DNA of 64,000 nucleotides from Spirochaetaceae bacterium (GCA_007695285.1 REEC01000125.1:232847-296846), one strand, 5' to 3'. Positions 43,364-53,279 are shown, counted from the stretch's first letter. Notes: a model not told the origin generated them from the sequence alone. Made by a program: numbers and translations.

Positions 43364-43454
43364 GTCGGCGCGGATAGGTTTGGGCGCAAAACGAGAAGCC
43401 GCGATGACGCGGGGATCGTCGGTGCAACCGGATTCGTAGTATATTTGCGAAACG

Positions 43455-45053
43455 ATGAGGTTTTCGACTCGAAGTAAGGTTTCCGTCGGGACGATCATAG
43501 CGATTTCGATAGTCGCCGCGATCCTCGCGATTACCTTCGCGACCGCACCGATACCCGAACGGCCGTTCGGGACGCTGCCGGAGACCAGCGCCGACGTTAC
43601 GCGCGACGATCTCGAAGCCCACGTCCGGTTTTTGGCGCACCCCGAGTTACGCGGGCGCGAAACCGGATCTCCTGAAATAGCGATTGCCGAGCGGTATATC
43701 GCCGACGCGTTCGAGCGGTTCGGCCTCGCGCCGAAGACGGAGTTGGGCTCGTTCTTCCACGCCGTTACGATGTATCGCCGGGATTTCGATCCGGATAACA
43801 CGTACGTCGAGCTTGAAATCGACGGGCAATCGATTCGCGGCGTTTTGGGCCGCGACTTCCGACCGTTCTTTTTTTCGGACACAGGGACCGTCCGCGCGCA
43901 GCCCGTTTTTGTCGGATACGGTATCGTCGCGGACGAGTACGACTGGGATGACTTCGAGCAGACCGATGTCGAAGGAAAAATTGTCGTTATGCTGCGGTAC
44001 GAACCCGGCGCCCAGGACCCGAGTCGCGGGTTTGCCGGAACCGAGCTTTCGGCGCACTCTCACTTCCTCACAAAGGCACAAACGGCGGTCGAGCGCGGCG
44101 CAACCGGGATGATGCTCTTCACGGGTCCACTCGACGCCGACGCACCGGAGGATTTGCGGTCCATCGGAATCTGGGCGCCGGACGCCGAGAATGCGCGCTC
44201 CCCGGCCGACACGCGGTTTCGGATCCCCGATTTCCCCGCGATTCACGTTTCCCAGTCGTTCGCCGAGAGACTGTTCGCGTTCGACTCGATCGACGGTCTC
44301 GTCGATCTTCAGTCACGCGTCGACGCGAGAGACGACACACCGGCCCCGTCGGTACAGCTCGCCGAAATCTCGATCGTCGCCGAACACGGTCCGACGCCGG
44401 TTCCCGGCAGAAACGTGCTCGGCGTCTTGCCGGGGCGCGATCCGGACCTCAGCTCCGAGTACGTCGTGATCGGCGCGCATCACGATCATCTCGGCGCGTT
44501 CACCGACGATCCGGCCGGCATTTATCACGGCGCCGACGACAACGCTTCGGGCGTCGCGGCGGTGCTCGAACTCGCTGAGTACTTTGCGACGACGGGACCG
44601 CGCGACCGGACGCTGGTGTTCGTGACGTTCACGGGTGAGGAGTACGGGTTACTCGGCTCGCAGATCTTCGTGCGCGATCAGATCGTCCAAACCGAAAAGA
44701 TCGCGCTGATGATCAACCTCGACATGTTGGGGCGCAACCCCGATCAACCCGTCAGGGTGTACACCGGCCGAATCCCGCCCGAACGGCGCGAAAGACTCGA
44801 GGGTTTTGCGGAAAAACACCGCGTTGAGGTCACATTCCGTACCGGCAGACTAGACGCGGTCAGCGATCACTTCCCGTTTCACTCGGCCGGCGTCCCGGTC
44901 GTGTCGTTCTTCACGGGGCTTCACGACGATTATCACACGCCGCACGACACCGCCGAGAGGCTCGATTACGACCGAATGGAGAGAATAGTACGCGTCGTCG
45001 CCGATCTCGCCGACGAGTTCGCGAATTCACGCGATACCCCGACAGAGTTCTAG
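43455..45053 (+). CDS. M28-family zinc aminopeptidase with PA-like domain, exported
   Basis: 532 residues. N-terminal signal/anchor (VSVGTIIAISIVAAILAITFATA). A protease-associated domain (about 120-270: VFVGYGIVADEYDWDDFEQTDVEGKIVVMLRYEPG) precedes the catalytic domain: VVIGAHHDHLG (His, zinc), HGADDNASGVAAVLELAEYF (bridging Asp), FTGEEYGLLGS (Glu base, zinc Glu), INLDMLGR (Asp), and HDDYHTPHDT (His). All ligands present. TATATT ends 9 nt before the ATG with a poor -35. Convergent with pepD, 27-bp overlap. Confidence 0.9.
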   Translation: MRFSTRSKVSVGTIIAISIVAAILAITFATAPIPERPFGTLPETSADVTRDDLEAHVRFLAHPELRGRETGSPEIAIAERYIADAFERFGLAPKTELGSFFHAVTMYRRDFDPDNTYVELEIDGQSIRGVLGRDFRPFFFSDTGTVRAQPVFVGYGIVADEYDWDDFEQTDVEGKIVVMLRYEPGAQDPSRGFAGTELSAHSHFLTKAQTAVERGATGMMLFTGPLDADAPEDLRSIGIWAPDAENARSPADTRFRIPDFPAIHVSQSFAERLFAFDSIDGLVDLQSRVDARDDTPAPSVQLAEISIVAEHGPTPVPGRNVLGVLPGRDPDLSSEYVVIGAHHDHLGAFTDDPAGIYHGADDNASGVAAVLELAEYFATTGPRDRTLVFVTFTGEEYGLLGSQIFVRDQIVQTEKIALMINLDMLGRNPDQPVRVYTGRIPPERRERLEGFAEKHRVEVTFRTGRLDAVSDHFPFHSAGVPVVSFFTGLHDDYHTPHDTAERLDYDRMERIVRVVADLADEFANSRDTPTEF

Positions 45054-46505
45054 CAAAAAACGATACACCCTAAGAGTCGATGCGATCGAAAGGCGTTCGA
45101 ACGGAGAGTGCGCGTACTCGACCGTCGGCCCGATCGCGACCGCCTCGAGTCCGGGTACCGCAGCGGCGATAATCCCACACTCGAGCCCCGCGTGCACCGG
45201 CGCGACGAGCGGTCGCTCACCCGTCGCCGCGACCCACGCTTTCTCGCACGCGTCGGCAAGCGCCGAACGACTCGACGGCCACGGCGCGTACTCACCCGAC
45301 ACGGCCGCGGTCGCGCCGAATTCCCGGGCCGCGGAGCGTATCGTCTCGGTGACACGCTCGATGCCCGCGCTCTCGTGACCGCGAAGACTCACCGAGACCC
45401 GGCAGACGCGATCGGTCAGCTCCATTCGACCGATCGACGCCGACGTCTCGACCCCATCTTGCCTGAGCTCGATCGGACCGCACGGAAGCGAGCGGACGAG
45501 CGACACGATCCGTTCGCCGTCCTCGACCGTCACGACGCGTCGCGCGTCGTGCGAGTCCGGAACTATATCGATCTCGAGCGATTTCTCGTCGGGGTACTCG
45601 GACCGCAGTTCGGTAGCGGCGCGCGATACAGTCCGGCGGATTTCGGTATCGTCGGCGTTCGGAACCGAAATGACCGCCTCGGCGTTTCGTGGGATTGCGT
45701 TGCCCGCCTCACCACCGCTCATCGCGGCGACGCGGACGTCGCCGAGATCGCTCCGCGCGTTGATTCGACGCACGACATCACACAGTAGCACGATCGCGTT
45801 CGCGCGGCGCCGATGGATGTCGACGCCCGAGTGGCCGCCACGCAGGCCGCCGACCCTGAGCCGCGCGCATCCGGGAAACGAGAGGTTTTCGCTCTTCACG
45901 GGGAGTTCGACCACGACTCCCCGGTTTCCCGCGCACCCGGTGACGATTTGACCGTCGAACTCCGAGTCGAGATTGACCATCCGTCTGCCCCGAATGGTAC
46001 CGGGCCCGACGGCTCGCGCGCCGCTCATTCCCGCCTCTTCGTTCACCGTAAAAAGGAGTTCCAACCCCGCCCCGCCGACGTCGTCTCGAACACCGATCGC
46101 GACGGCGAGCGCGAGCGCCACGCCGATTCCATCGTCGGCGCCGAGTGTCGTACCGACCGCGCGCAGCCACTCCCCGTCACGAACGACCCGGATCGGATCG
46201 CGCGAGAAGTCGTGCTCGGTGCCCGGATCCTTCTCGCACACCATATCGAGATGCGCCTGCAGAACGAGAGGCGTCTTCCCGGCCGCGTCGCGGCCCGGCG
46301 CCGCCGGACGGGTCCCGGGAACGGCGACGATAACGTTACCGGCCGTCGATCGTGACGCGGACAAGCCGTGTTCGCGCGCGATCGCGATGACTTCGCCGGC
46401 TACGGCTTCCTCGCGTCCGGAACACCGCGGCACCGCGGAGATCCGCTCGAACAACTGAAAAACGCGATGTCGAAGAACATGATGATCGAGATCACAAAAC
46501 TCCAT
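45027..46505 (-). CDS. pepD: Cytosol non-specific dipeptidase (aminoacyl-histidine dipeptidase)
   Basis: 492 residues, M20C family. VFQLFERISAVPRCSGREEAVAGEV, LQAHLDMVCEK (zinc His, Asp), TLGADDGIGVALALA (bridging Asp), FTVNEEAGMSGA (Glu base), VNLDSEFDGQIVTGCAGN, GGHSGVDI, and HAGLECGII near the C-terminus (last His). Hydrolyses Xaa-His and other dipeptides. ATG at 46505 fits the family N-terminus; TACGAT ends 5 nt upstream. Next to gdhA, suggesting peptide and amino-acid use. Confidence 0.92.
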   Translation of the reverse strand: MEFCDLDHHVLRHRVFQLFERISAVPRCSGREEAVAGEVIAIAREHGLSASRSTAGNVIVAVPGTRPAAPGRDAAGKTPLVLQAHLDMVCEKDPGTEHDFSRDPIRVVRDGEWLRAVGTTLGADDGIGVALALAVAIGVRDDVGGAGLELLFTVNEEAGMSGARAVGPGTIRGRRMVNLDSEFDGQIVTGCAGNRGVVVELPVKSENLSFPGCARLRVGGLRGGHSGVDIHRRRANAIVLLCDVVRRINARSDLGDVRVAAMSGGEAGNAIPRNAEAVISVPNADDTEIRRTVSRAATELRSEYPDEKSLEIDIVPDSHDARRVVTVEDGERIVSLVRSLPCGPIELRQDGVETSASIGRMELTDRVCRVSVSLRGHESAGIERVTETIRSAAREFGATAAVSGEYAPWPSSRSALADACEKAWVAATGERPLVAPVHAGLECGIIAAAVPGLEAVAIGPTVEYAHSPFERLSIASTLRVYRFLLELCRGIA

Positions 46506-46510
46506 TCGGC

Positions 46511-46539
46511 ATCGTACTCGGCAAACGCCGAGAAGGCAA
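46511..46539 (-). promoter_or_regulatory. Promoter of pepD, leaderless placement
   Basis: Minus-strand TTGCCT (46534-46539), 17 nt, TACGAT (46511-46516), 5 nt to the ATG. Confidence 0.5.
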
Positions 46540-46581
46540 TCGACATCCCGCGGACCACCCGGTCTCCAGCCGGTCTCCGAC

Positions 46582-46610
46582 TTGACCGAGGCACGTGGCG
46601 GTACTATCAT
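46582..46610 (+). promoter_or_regulatory. Promoter of gdhA
   Basis: TTGACC (46582-46587), 17 nt, TATCAT (46605-46610). Leader of about 36 nt with GGGAGGAA before the GTG. A leadered gene, unlike many others here. Confidence 0.72.
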
Positions 46611-46652
46611 GGCTCAATTCGCATAGTCCGAAACGTACGCAGGGAGGAAGTC

Positions 46653-47939
46653 GTGTCGACCCAATCGTATAACGCGTTTTCCGTAGTGCAAGCCCAGTTC
46701 GACCGAATCGCCGAGATGCTCGAACTCGACGCCGGAACCAGATCGTTTCTCCGCATCCCGATGCGCGAGTACTCGTTCAGCATCCCGGTCAAGATGCAGG
46801 ACGGGCACTTCGAAGTTTTTCGTGGATTCCGCGTCCAGTACAACGACGCGCGCGGTCCTGCGAAAGGGGGGATCCGATTTCACCCGCTCGAAACACTCGA
46901 CAGCGTGCGCGCGCTCGCCGCCGCGATGACGTGGAAGTGCGCGGTCGCGGATCTTCCGCTTGGAGGAGGAAAAGGTGGCGTCGTATGCGATCCTCACAAC
47001 CTCACGTCCGGCGAACTCGAGAGCATCTGCCGCGGATGGGTCCGCCGGATCGTGCGCGATATCGGCCCAAATCAGGATGTCCCCGCGCCCGACGTGATGT
47101 CGACGTCGCAGCATATGCTCTGGATGCTCGACGAGTACGAGACCATAACCGGAGGACGGTATCCCGGTGCGTTCACCGGCAAACCCGTCGGGATGGGTGG
47201 TTCGCTCGGCCGAAAGGAGGCAACCGGATTCGGCTTGGTGTTCACGTTGCGCGAAGCTCTGAAGATCCTCGGCGTGAAGCCCGAACAGACGACCGCCGCG
47301 GTACAGGGCTTCGGCGCGGTCGGGCAAGCCGCGATCGAGATGTACCAACAGCTCGGCGGCACGGTAACGGCGGTTGCGTGCTGGAACCAGACCGACCGGA
47401 CGTCGTACACGTTTCGCCGTGCCGGCGGAATCGACGCGACCGAGCTTCACGAGATCACCGATCGCTTCGGCGACATCGATAAAACGCTCGCGGAAGGCCG
47501 TGGTTACGAGGTTCTGCCGGGAGATGCGTGGCTCGAACAGGACGTCGACATACTCATACCGGCCGCACTTGAAAACCAGATAACCGCCGAAAACGTCGCC
47601 CGCATACCCGACCGCGTGCGCGTGATCGCCGAAGGAGCGAACGGACCGACGTCCCCCGAGGCCGATACGGCGCTCGCGGCGCGAAATATGTATATAATAC
47701 CAGACATCCTAGGAAACGCCGGGGGCGTCACGTGCAGTTACTTCGAGCAAGTCCAGAGCAATATGAACTACTACTGGCAGAAGGATGAGGTCATCGGGCG
47801 TCTTAACGTAAAAATGACGTCGGCTTTTCTCGACGTCGCCGACTTCGCCGAGAGAAAGAAACTCACGATGCGCGACTCGGCGTACGTAATCGCGGTGGAC
47901 CGGGTCGCGCGTGCGTGCCGCGACCGTGGGTGGGTGTGA
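46653..47939 (+). CDS. gdhA: Glutamate dehydrogenase
   Basis: 428 residues. Interconverts glutamate and 2-oxoglutarate plus ammonia. FRVQYNDARGPAKGGIRFHP, LPLGGGKGGVVCDP (catalytic Lys), DVPAPDVMST, GFGAVGQAAIEMY (dinucleotide fold), and LIPAALENQIT, EGANGPTSPEA. The GTG at 46653 is the start: the strong ribosome binding site GGGAGGAA is 3 nt away, whereas an earlier in-frame reading from 46368 overlaps the promoter and the 5' end of pepD. 3 bp before the fusion-protein gene. Confidence 0.93.
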   Translation: MSTQSYNAFSVVQAQFDRIAEMLELDAGTRSFLRIPMREYSFSIPVKMQDGHFEVFRGFRVQYNDARGPAKGGIRFHPLETLDSVRALAAAMTWKCAVADLPLGGGKGGVVCDPHNLTSGELESICRGWVRRIVRDIGPNQDVPAPDVMSTSQHMLWMLDEYETITGGRYPGAFTGKPVGMGGSLGRKEATGFGLVFTLREALKILGVKPEQTTAAVQGFGAVGQAAIEMYQQLGGTVTAVACWNQTDRTSYTFRRAGGIDATELHEITDRFGDIDKTLAEGRGYEVLPGDAWLEQDVDILIPAALENQITAENVARIPDRVRVIAEGANGPTSPEADTALAARNMYIIPDILGNAGGVTCSYFEQVQSNMNYYWQKDEVIGRLNVKMTSAFLDVADFAERKKLTMRDSAYVIAVDRVARACRDRGWV

Positions 47940-47942
47940 CGA

Positions 47943-50900
47943 ATGCCTGATCGACCGAACCCCGAACTGTTCGAGGAGTTGAGCGAACGCGCGAAAGAAC
48001 TGACGTGCCTCTACGATGTCGAGGAAATTCTGACCGAGGCAACCGCAGATTTCGACGCAACGCTGCAGGCAATCGTTGAGCGGCTCCCCGTCGCGTTCAG
48101 ATTCCCGACGTCCTGCGGCGCACGGGTCAGCCTCTTCGGAATGACATTCACGAGCCGCCCCGCCGACGACCCGCCGTGGATAATCGACGCCGCGATCATA
48201 ACCCGCGAGGGTCGTGTCGGCTCGATCGAGGTATTCTACACGAGCGAACTCGCGGTTGTCGGCACCCCTTTTTTCCCGGAAGAAGAGCGTCTGCTCAAGA
48301 CAATCGCGCAGCGAATCTCCGATGCGGTTCAACATCGCGACTTTCAGCACGTCATCAAGGAACTCGAACAGATGCGCGGCCAGATGCGCGGCGCGGGCAC
48401 GCAGTCGGCGCGATACCGTTGGCACACGATCGTAGATCTGCTGCTCCGAACCGATCAGAAGTTGTACGCGCGAATGGCGCGAAAGCTCATGAACTACATG
48501 TGCTGGAACGAAGTTCCCGACGCGTGCGAGTTTTTCGCCGCCGACGATTCGGCCTTCCGACACGCGCCGTCCGCCGCGGGCGACAACGCACCGCAACGAC
48601 TCATCGTCCACCCGGACGTGCTCGCGATGAGCGAACGCATATTTGAGATCGCCGAGGCGAATTTGCCCGAACGAACGGTCCTCGGGCTTCTGCAAAAGTG
48701 GCTACAAGAGGACAAGGCATCGTTCATTTTCCGGACGCTGATCAACCTCGATCACTCGCTCGCCGACGTCGCCGAAGCGGTTCGCCGCTTCATCGACCTC
48801 AATCCGCCGAACGGCCTCGAAGTCTCGGAAGCGACCGGGAAAGGCATGCAGGTACTCCTGATTCGACGGATCATAACGAATCAGCTCGAGTACATCGCGG
48901 CGGCGAAAAAGCACGTCACGGTCAGAGACTTTTACGATCTGATCGACCGGATGATCATCCCCGCGAAAAGCCACGGCGTGATCGGCGGGAAGGCCGCCGG
49001 GCTTTTCCTCGCGTCTCGGATTCTCAACGCACACGTAGACACGCATCCTCGGCTCGCGGAAGTCGGCACGCCCAAGACGTGGTATCTACCGTCCGACAGT
49101 CTGCATTACTTCATGAACTACAACGACATGGAGGAAATGTTCGAACAGAAGTACAAACCGATAGAGGAAATTCGAAACGAGTATCCGCACATTATCCAGC
49201 TCTTCAAGAACTCGCGGTTCCCACCCGACATCGTGCAGGGCCTATCGATGGCGCTCGATGATCTCGGAACCGAGCCGATCATCGTCCGCTCTTCGAGCCG
49301 GCTCGAGGACCGGTTCGGCGCGGCGTTCTCGGGAAAGTACAAGAGTCTCTTTCTCGCGAACCAGGGGTCAAAAAACGAAAGGCTTCTCGCGCTGCTCGAC
49401 GCTGTCGCGGAGGTGTACTCTTCGCTGTTCGGTCCTGATCCGCTCCAGTACCGCGTCGAGCGTGGACTGCTCGACGTGCGCGAGGAAATGGGCGTCATCA
49501 TCCAACAGGTCGTCGGCGTGCGGGTTGGACGGTACTACTTGCCGACGTGCGCGGGGATCGCGTTCAGCAGCAACGAGTTTCGATGGTCCGCGAGGATACA
49601 ACGCGAGGATGGACTCCTGCGCCTGGTGCCGGGGCTCGGTACGCGCGCTGTAGACCGAATAGGAGACGATTATCCGGTCTTGATCGCGCCGGGCCACCCC
49701 GAGCTTCGCGTGAACACCGATCCCGACGAAATCGTCCGATACTCTCCGACCAAGATGGACATCATCGATCTCGAATCAAACTCCTTCACGACGGTGCGGA
49801 TCCGTGACTTTCTCGCGGAGTTCGGCGACCAGATCCCCGGCATCGAACAGCTTGTCTCGGTCTACACCGACGGCGTCTTGTCGCGCAAATCGCGCCTAAC
49901 GCTCGACCCGACCGGAGACAACGTCGTCGTGACGTTCGACGGACTCTTTGCCGATACCGATTTTGTCGCGACGATCAAGGATATGCTCGGCGTGCTCGGT
50001 GCCGAGCTCGAGACGACGGTCGACATCGAGTTCGCCTACGACGGGAGCAGGATCTGGCTCCTCCAGTGCCGTCCGCAGAGCCGCTCATCGGAAACGGCGC
50101 CCGCCCCTATCCCGAAAAACGTACCCGAGTCCGACGTTATTTTCACCGCGAACCGGCATATTTCGAACGGATCCGTCCCCGAGATTACGCACATCGTGTA
50201 CATCGACGCGCGCCGATACCGGGAGCTACCGTCGGCCGACGCGATGCGGCGCGTCGCGCAGCTTGTCGGGCGGTTGAACAAAATCCTTCCAAAACGCCGC
50301 TTTATTTTGATGGGGCCGGGACGATGGGGCAGCCGCGGAGAGGTTAGCATGGGCGTCGGCGTCACGTACTCCGACATTAGCAACACTTCGGCGCTGATCG
50401 AGGTTGCGATGCGGTCGGGCGAGTATCTGCCGGATGTGTCGTTCGGCACGCATTTTTTTCAGGACCTTGTCGAAGCGTCGATCCGGTACATTCCGCTCTA
50501 CCCTGACGATACCGACGTCACGTTCAACGAACGATTTCTCACGCGAACGCGCAGTGAACTCGCCGAGCTTCTACCCGAGTACGCGGATCTCGAGGACGTC
50601 GTGCGCGTAATCGACGTGCCGAAAGCCGCCGACGGCCGGATACTCAGAGTACTGCTGAACGCGGAACTCGACGAAGGGCTTGCGATGCTCGACACACCGT
50701 CGCGCGAGACACCACGAGAGAGTCGGACGCCGCGGATCGACGAGAAACACACGGCACCCGACGACGACTCGCACTGGCAGTGGCGCGCGGACATGGCCGA
50801 GAGGATCGCGCGCAACCTCAACGCCGACCGCTTCGGCGTAAACGCGGTCTTCATTCTCGGCAGCGCGCTGAACGGAACCGCGGGTCCGGCGAGCGACCTC

Positions 50901-51167
50901 GATCTCATCGTCCACCACGCGGGCGACGCGGCGAAGCTCGCAGAGCTCAAGACATGGCTCGACGCGTGGAGCCGCTGCCTCGCCGAGTTAAACTACCTGC
51001 GGACCGGGTACCGCATGGACGGCCTGCTCGATGTGCATTATCTCACCGACGAAGACATCGAAAAACGCACGAGTTTTGCCGTGAAGATCAACGCGGTTAC
51101 CGACCCGGCCGAGCCGCTTCCGATCGAGCGAAAAAGCGAACCGGGGTCCACCTCACCTTCACCCTAA
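47943..51167 (+). CDS. GAF-like / PPDK-type ATP-grasp / nucleotidyltransferase fusion, function unknown
   Basis: 1074 residues. N-terminal GAF-like region (about 1-130) and a helical stretch (130-340). An ATP-grasp domain of the PEP-synthase/PPDK N-terminal type follows (about 342-712): VIGGKAAGLFLASRIL, EPIIVRSSSRLEDRFGAAFSGKYKSLF and DIEFAYDGSRIWLLQCRPQ. A conserved block (about 740-850) holds RFILMGPGRWGSRGEVSMGV and VSFGTHFFQDLVEASIRYIPLY. The C-terminal NTase domain (about 955-1050) has ILGSALNGTAGPASDLDLIVHH, the GS-x-DxD motif. The phosphohistidine swivel and PEP barrel of PPDK are missing. Starts 3 bp after gdhA; a pyrophosphoryl or nucleotidyl transfer regulated by a ligand is likely, substrate unknown. 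Confidence 0.85.
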   Translation: MPDRPNPELFEELSERAKELTCLYDVEEILTEATADFDATLQAIVERLPVAFRFPTSCGARVSLFGMTFTSRPADDPPWIIDAAIITREGRVGSIEVFYTSELAVVGTPFFPEEERLLKTIAQRISDAVQHRDFQHVIKELEQMRGQMRGAGTQSARYRWHTIVDLLLRTDQKLYARMARKLMNYMCWNEVPDACEFFAADDSAFRHAPSAAGDNAPQRLIVHPDVLAMSERIFEIAEANLPERTVLGLLQKWLQEDKASFIFRTLINLDHSLADVAEAVRRFIDLNPPNGLEVSEATGKGMQVLLIRRIITNQLEYIAAAKKHVTVRDFYDLIDRMIIPAKSHGVIGGKAAGLFLASRILNAHVDTHPRLAEVGTPKTWYLPSDSLHYFMNYNDMEEMFEQKYKPIEEIRNEYPHIIQLFKNSRFPPDIVQGLSMALDDLGTEPIIVRSSSRLEDRFGAAFSGKYKSLFLANQGSKNERLLALLDAVAEVYSSLFGPDPLQYRVERGLLDVREEMGVIIQQVVGVRVGRYYLPTCAGIAFSSNEFRWSARIQREDGLLRLVPGLGTRAVDRIGDDYPVLIAPGHPELRVNTDPDEIVRYSPTKMDIIDLESNSFTTVRIRDFLAEFGDQIPGIEQLVSVYTDGVLSRKSRLTLDPTGDNVVVTFDGLFADTDFVATIKDMLGVLGAELETTVDIEFAYDGSRIWLLQCRPQSRSSETAPAPIPKNVPESDVIFTANRHISNGSVPEITHIVYIDARRYRELPSADAMRRVAQLVGRLNKILPKRRFILMGPGRWGSRGEVSMGVGVTYSDISNTSALIEVAMRSGEYLPDVSFGTHFFQDLVEASIRYIPLYPDDTDVTFNERFLTRTRSELAELLPEYADLEDVVRVIDVPKAADGRILRVLLNAELDEGLAMLDTPSRETPRESRTPRIDEKHTAPDDDSHWQWRADMAERIARNLNADRFGVNAVFILGSALNGTAGPASDLDLIVHHAGDAAKLAELKTWLDAWSRCLAELNYLRTGYRMDGLLDVHYLTDEDIEKRTSFAVKINAVTDPAEPLPIERKSEPGSTSPSP

Positions 51168-52103
51168 CACGCGCCGTTTCGCGGCCCCGGGGTCGGAAAT
51201 GGTGAAATCGACGAGGACGAGCGACCGCCCCTGGTGCGCCGATGAAATGCACCATGTGCGCCCGATTTTCTCGACGAACGTTCGGGTCAGGTCGTACGAT
51301 TCGTGCACGTGGCCGTGCAGCGTGATGTACGGTTGCCGCTCTTCGATCATCCTCCGGACCGCGACGCTTCCGATGTGTGAATCGAGCGGCACGCCGTCCA
51401 CCGTTTTCCCGTCGAGATCGGCGGTATCGAGAGCCGTGTCGTACGGCGGTACATGGAACAGGAAAATCGCCTCGCTCACGTCGTCGTCGCCGATGAGCGA
51501 GGCGAGTTCGCTCGTGATTGTCGTATGTCGCCGATCACGGGCAGAAACAGGGACGGTAAGGACGCCCTCTTCCGGCGAGACGCAACCCGGGTCAACGTAC
51601 CGAGAGACATCGTAACGCTCCCAATCCTTGAGCCGGAACGGACTCGGCGGAATGCACGAGTATCCGTAGACCGCCCGACCGTTAAGTCTCGTGCACCGTC
51701 CGTGGATGTAAGTCCAGATTTTCTCGGTCGAGCCGATGAAGATCGAGCCCTCTTCGAACCGCACGTCGTCGTTGCCAAGGATCACGAACACATCGGGATA
51801 CCGCTCGCCGAGTGAACGACGCAACTCCGTCAAGCGGCGAACGAGAAACCGGTTCACAAAATCGACGCCGTCGAAGCCGAGGCCACCCGGGTCGGACCCC
51901 GGTTGAGGAAGCAGATCACCGGCAAAAAAAAGCGCGTCGGGTGGATCATGGCTCAGAAACGAGAACAGGAGCTCGTATTTGTCGGTGTCACCGTGCAGGT
52001 CGGAGACGAGCACGCACCGAGCGTCGCCGGTCGCGCCCGAGTCCGACGGATCCAAATGACCTGACCGGCAGGCAGGTGAGGTCCCGGAACTACGTCCGGT
52101 CAT
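51159..52103 (-). CDS. Calcineurin-like metallophosphoesterase
   Basis: 314 residues from the ATG at 52103. VLVSDLHGD, ALFFAGDLL, VILGNDD, FLFHVPPYDTAL and ITLHGHVHES are the five metal motifs of the family, all intact. Probably acts on a phosphodiester or phosphoprotein; YfcE-like members hydrolyse cyclic nucleotides. The start overlaps the MFS gene by 14 bp; a GTG at residue 31 (LVSDLHGD) is an alternative. The end overlaps the fusion gene by 9 bp on the other strand. Confidence 0.85.
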   Translation of the reverse strand: MTGRSSGTSPACRSGHLDPSDSGATGDARCVLVSDLHGDTDKYELLFSFLSHDPPDALFFAGDLLPQPGSDPGGLGFDGVDFVNRFLVRRLTELRRSLGERYPDVFVILGNDDVRFEEGSIFIGSTEKIWTYIHGRCTRLNGRAVYGYSCIPPSPFRLKDWERYDVSRYVDPGCVSPEEGVLTVPVSARDRRHTTITSELASLIGDDDVSEAIFLFHVPPYDTALDTADLDGKTVDGVPLDSHIGSVAVRRMIEERQPYITLHGHVHESYDLTRTFVEKIGRTWCISSAHQGRSLVLVDFTISDPGAAKRRVLG

Positions 52104-53232
52104 CCCGCGTAGCCCCACTCGCCACGATGCCGATCAACCCGATCACTCCGATAACCGGGAAGACGTAGAGCGACGCGGCGAACGACACCGTATCGGAAAT
52201 GAACGCGAGCACCGCGGGAACGATGATTCCTCCGACGGGTATCGCGACTTTAACGACGCCCATCGCGGTTCCGGCGATCCGTCGAAACATCAGCCCCGCG
52301 AGCGCGATCGAGAGAGGAAGAAGCGGAGCGACCGTGAGCCCTCCGATAAACGCCGTCGGCAGCGCGAGTGCGACCGGAAGCGGCACGAGAAAGAAAACAC
52401 CGACGACGACCGTCGCGGCGCCGAACGAAACGGCAACCGTCTTCTCGAGTGAGTCGTGACGCGAAAGCAGACCGAGAACGATACGTCCCGCGGCGAGGCC
52501 GATCAGAAAGAGCGCGAGCCCGATCTGGGCGATACCGTCGCTCATGCCGCGCAGACCCGAGAGATACGTCGTCATCATCGCCATCGAGCCCGCACCGAGT
52601 CCGATTGCGCACGACGCGGTGATGAACAGCAGTACGATCGCGCGATTCTTCCCGAGAACGGCGATGATCTCGCTCGCGGTGATCGCCCCGCGTTTTTTTC
52701 CACGCGGACGAAGCAACAGACACACGACCGACAACACAGCGAGACCGATCGCGACCTGCGTGAGCGATGCCTTCCAGTTCATCCGGAGAAACATCAAGTA
52801 CAACGTGATCACGACCGAGCCGATCGAGACAAAAAAGTGATTGATCGTGATGTATCGACTCTCGTTCTTATCGTGGATGTCCATCAATAACGCGTCGGTA
52901 ACCGCTTCGGCCGCGCCCATTCCGATTCCCGTCCCGGCCATCACGAGCATGTTCACCGCGTACACGTCGCTTCGGTACAACACCGCGAACGACACGGCGA
53001 GGGTCGCGCATCCGACCGCGAGTATTTTCGGTTTTGAAAAGATGTCCGAGAGAGCACCGGCGACAAGAACCGAAACGCCGAACCCGATATTCTGCGCCGA
53101 GACGAGATACCCGATCTGAGCCGCGGAGTACCCGACGCCGCGCGCCGTGGCGCCGATAATCGCGACGCCGATACCAAGGAAAAACATCCCTAGGAACGAC
53201 GTTCCGGTTGCAACAGCCTTGTTTTCGATCAC
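52090..53232 (-). CDS. MFS transporter
   Basis: 380 residues, about 12 membrane segments: GTSFLGMFFLGIGVAIIGATARGVGYSAAQIGYLVS, LVAGALSDIFSKPKILAVGC (the A-motif region), GMGAAEAVTDALLMDIHDKNESRY, and an equivalent second half with GLAAGRIVLGLLSRHD. Substrate unknown. GTG start with AAGGA upstream. Divergent from the ACT-domain gene. Confidence 0.87.
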   Translation of the reverse strand: MIENKAVATGTSFLGMFFLGIGVAIIGATARGVGYSAAQIGYLVSAQNIGFGVSVLVAGALSDIFSKPKILAVGCATLAVSFAVLYRSDVYAVNMLVMAGTGIGMGAAEAVTDALLMDIHDKNESRYITINHFFVSIGSVVITLYLMFLRMNWKASLTQVAIGLAVLSVVCLLLRPRGKKRGAITASEIIAVLGKNRAIVLLFITASCAIGLGAGSMAMMTTYLSGLRGMSDGIAQIGLALFLIGLAAGRIVLGLLSRHDSLEKTVAVSFGAATVVVGVFFLVPLPVALALPTAFIGGLTVAPLLPLSIALAGLMFRRIAGTAMGVVKVAIPVGGIIVPAVLAFISDTVSFAASLYVFPVIGVIGLIGIVASGATRDDRT

Positions 53233-53237
53233 TTCTT

Positions 53238-53266
53238 ATCCTTGCGGTTGTACTAATCCTTGCGGT
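53238..53266. repeat. Two direct copies of ATCCTTGCGGT, 18 bp apart
   Basis: 53238-53248 and 53256-53266, in the MFS leader. On the mRNA strand each is ACCGCAAGGAT, the one nearest the gene including the AAGGA ribosome binding site. Confidence 0.8.
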
Positions 53267-53279
53267 AAGGTAGCCGGAG

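Noticed and set aside
42401..43882. Minus-strand open frame of 493 codons
   Set aside because: Antisense to the helicase and the M28 peptidase. No motif, no ribosome binding site.
46368..46652. N-terminal extension of glutamate dehydrogenase
   Set aside because: Covers the gdhA promoter and the 5' part of pepD and has no homology; the GTG at 46653 has a strong ribosome binding site.
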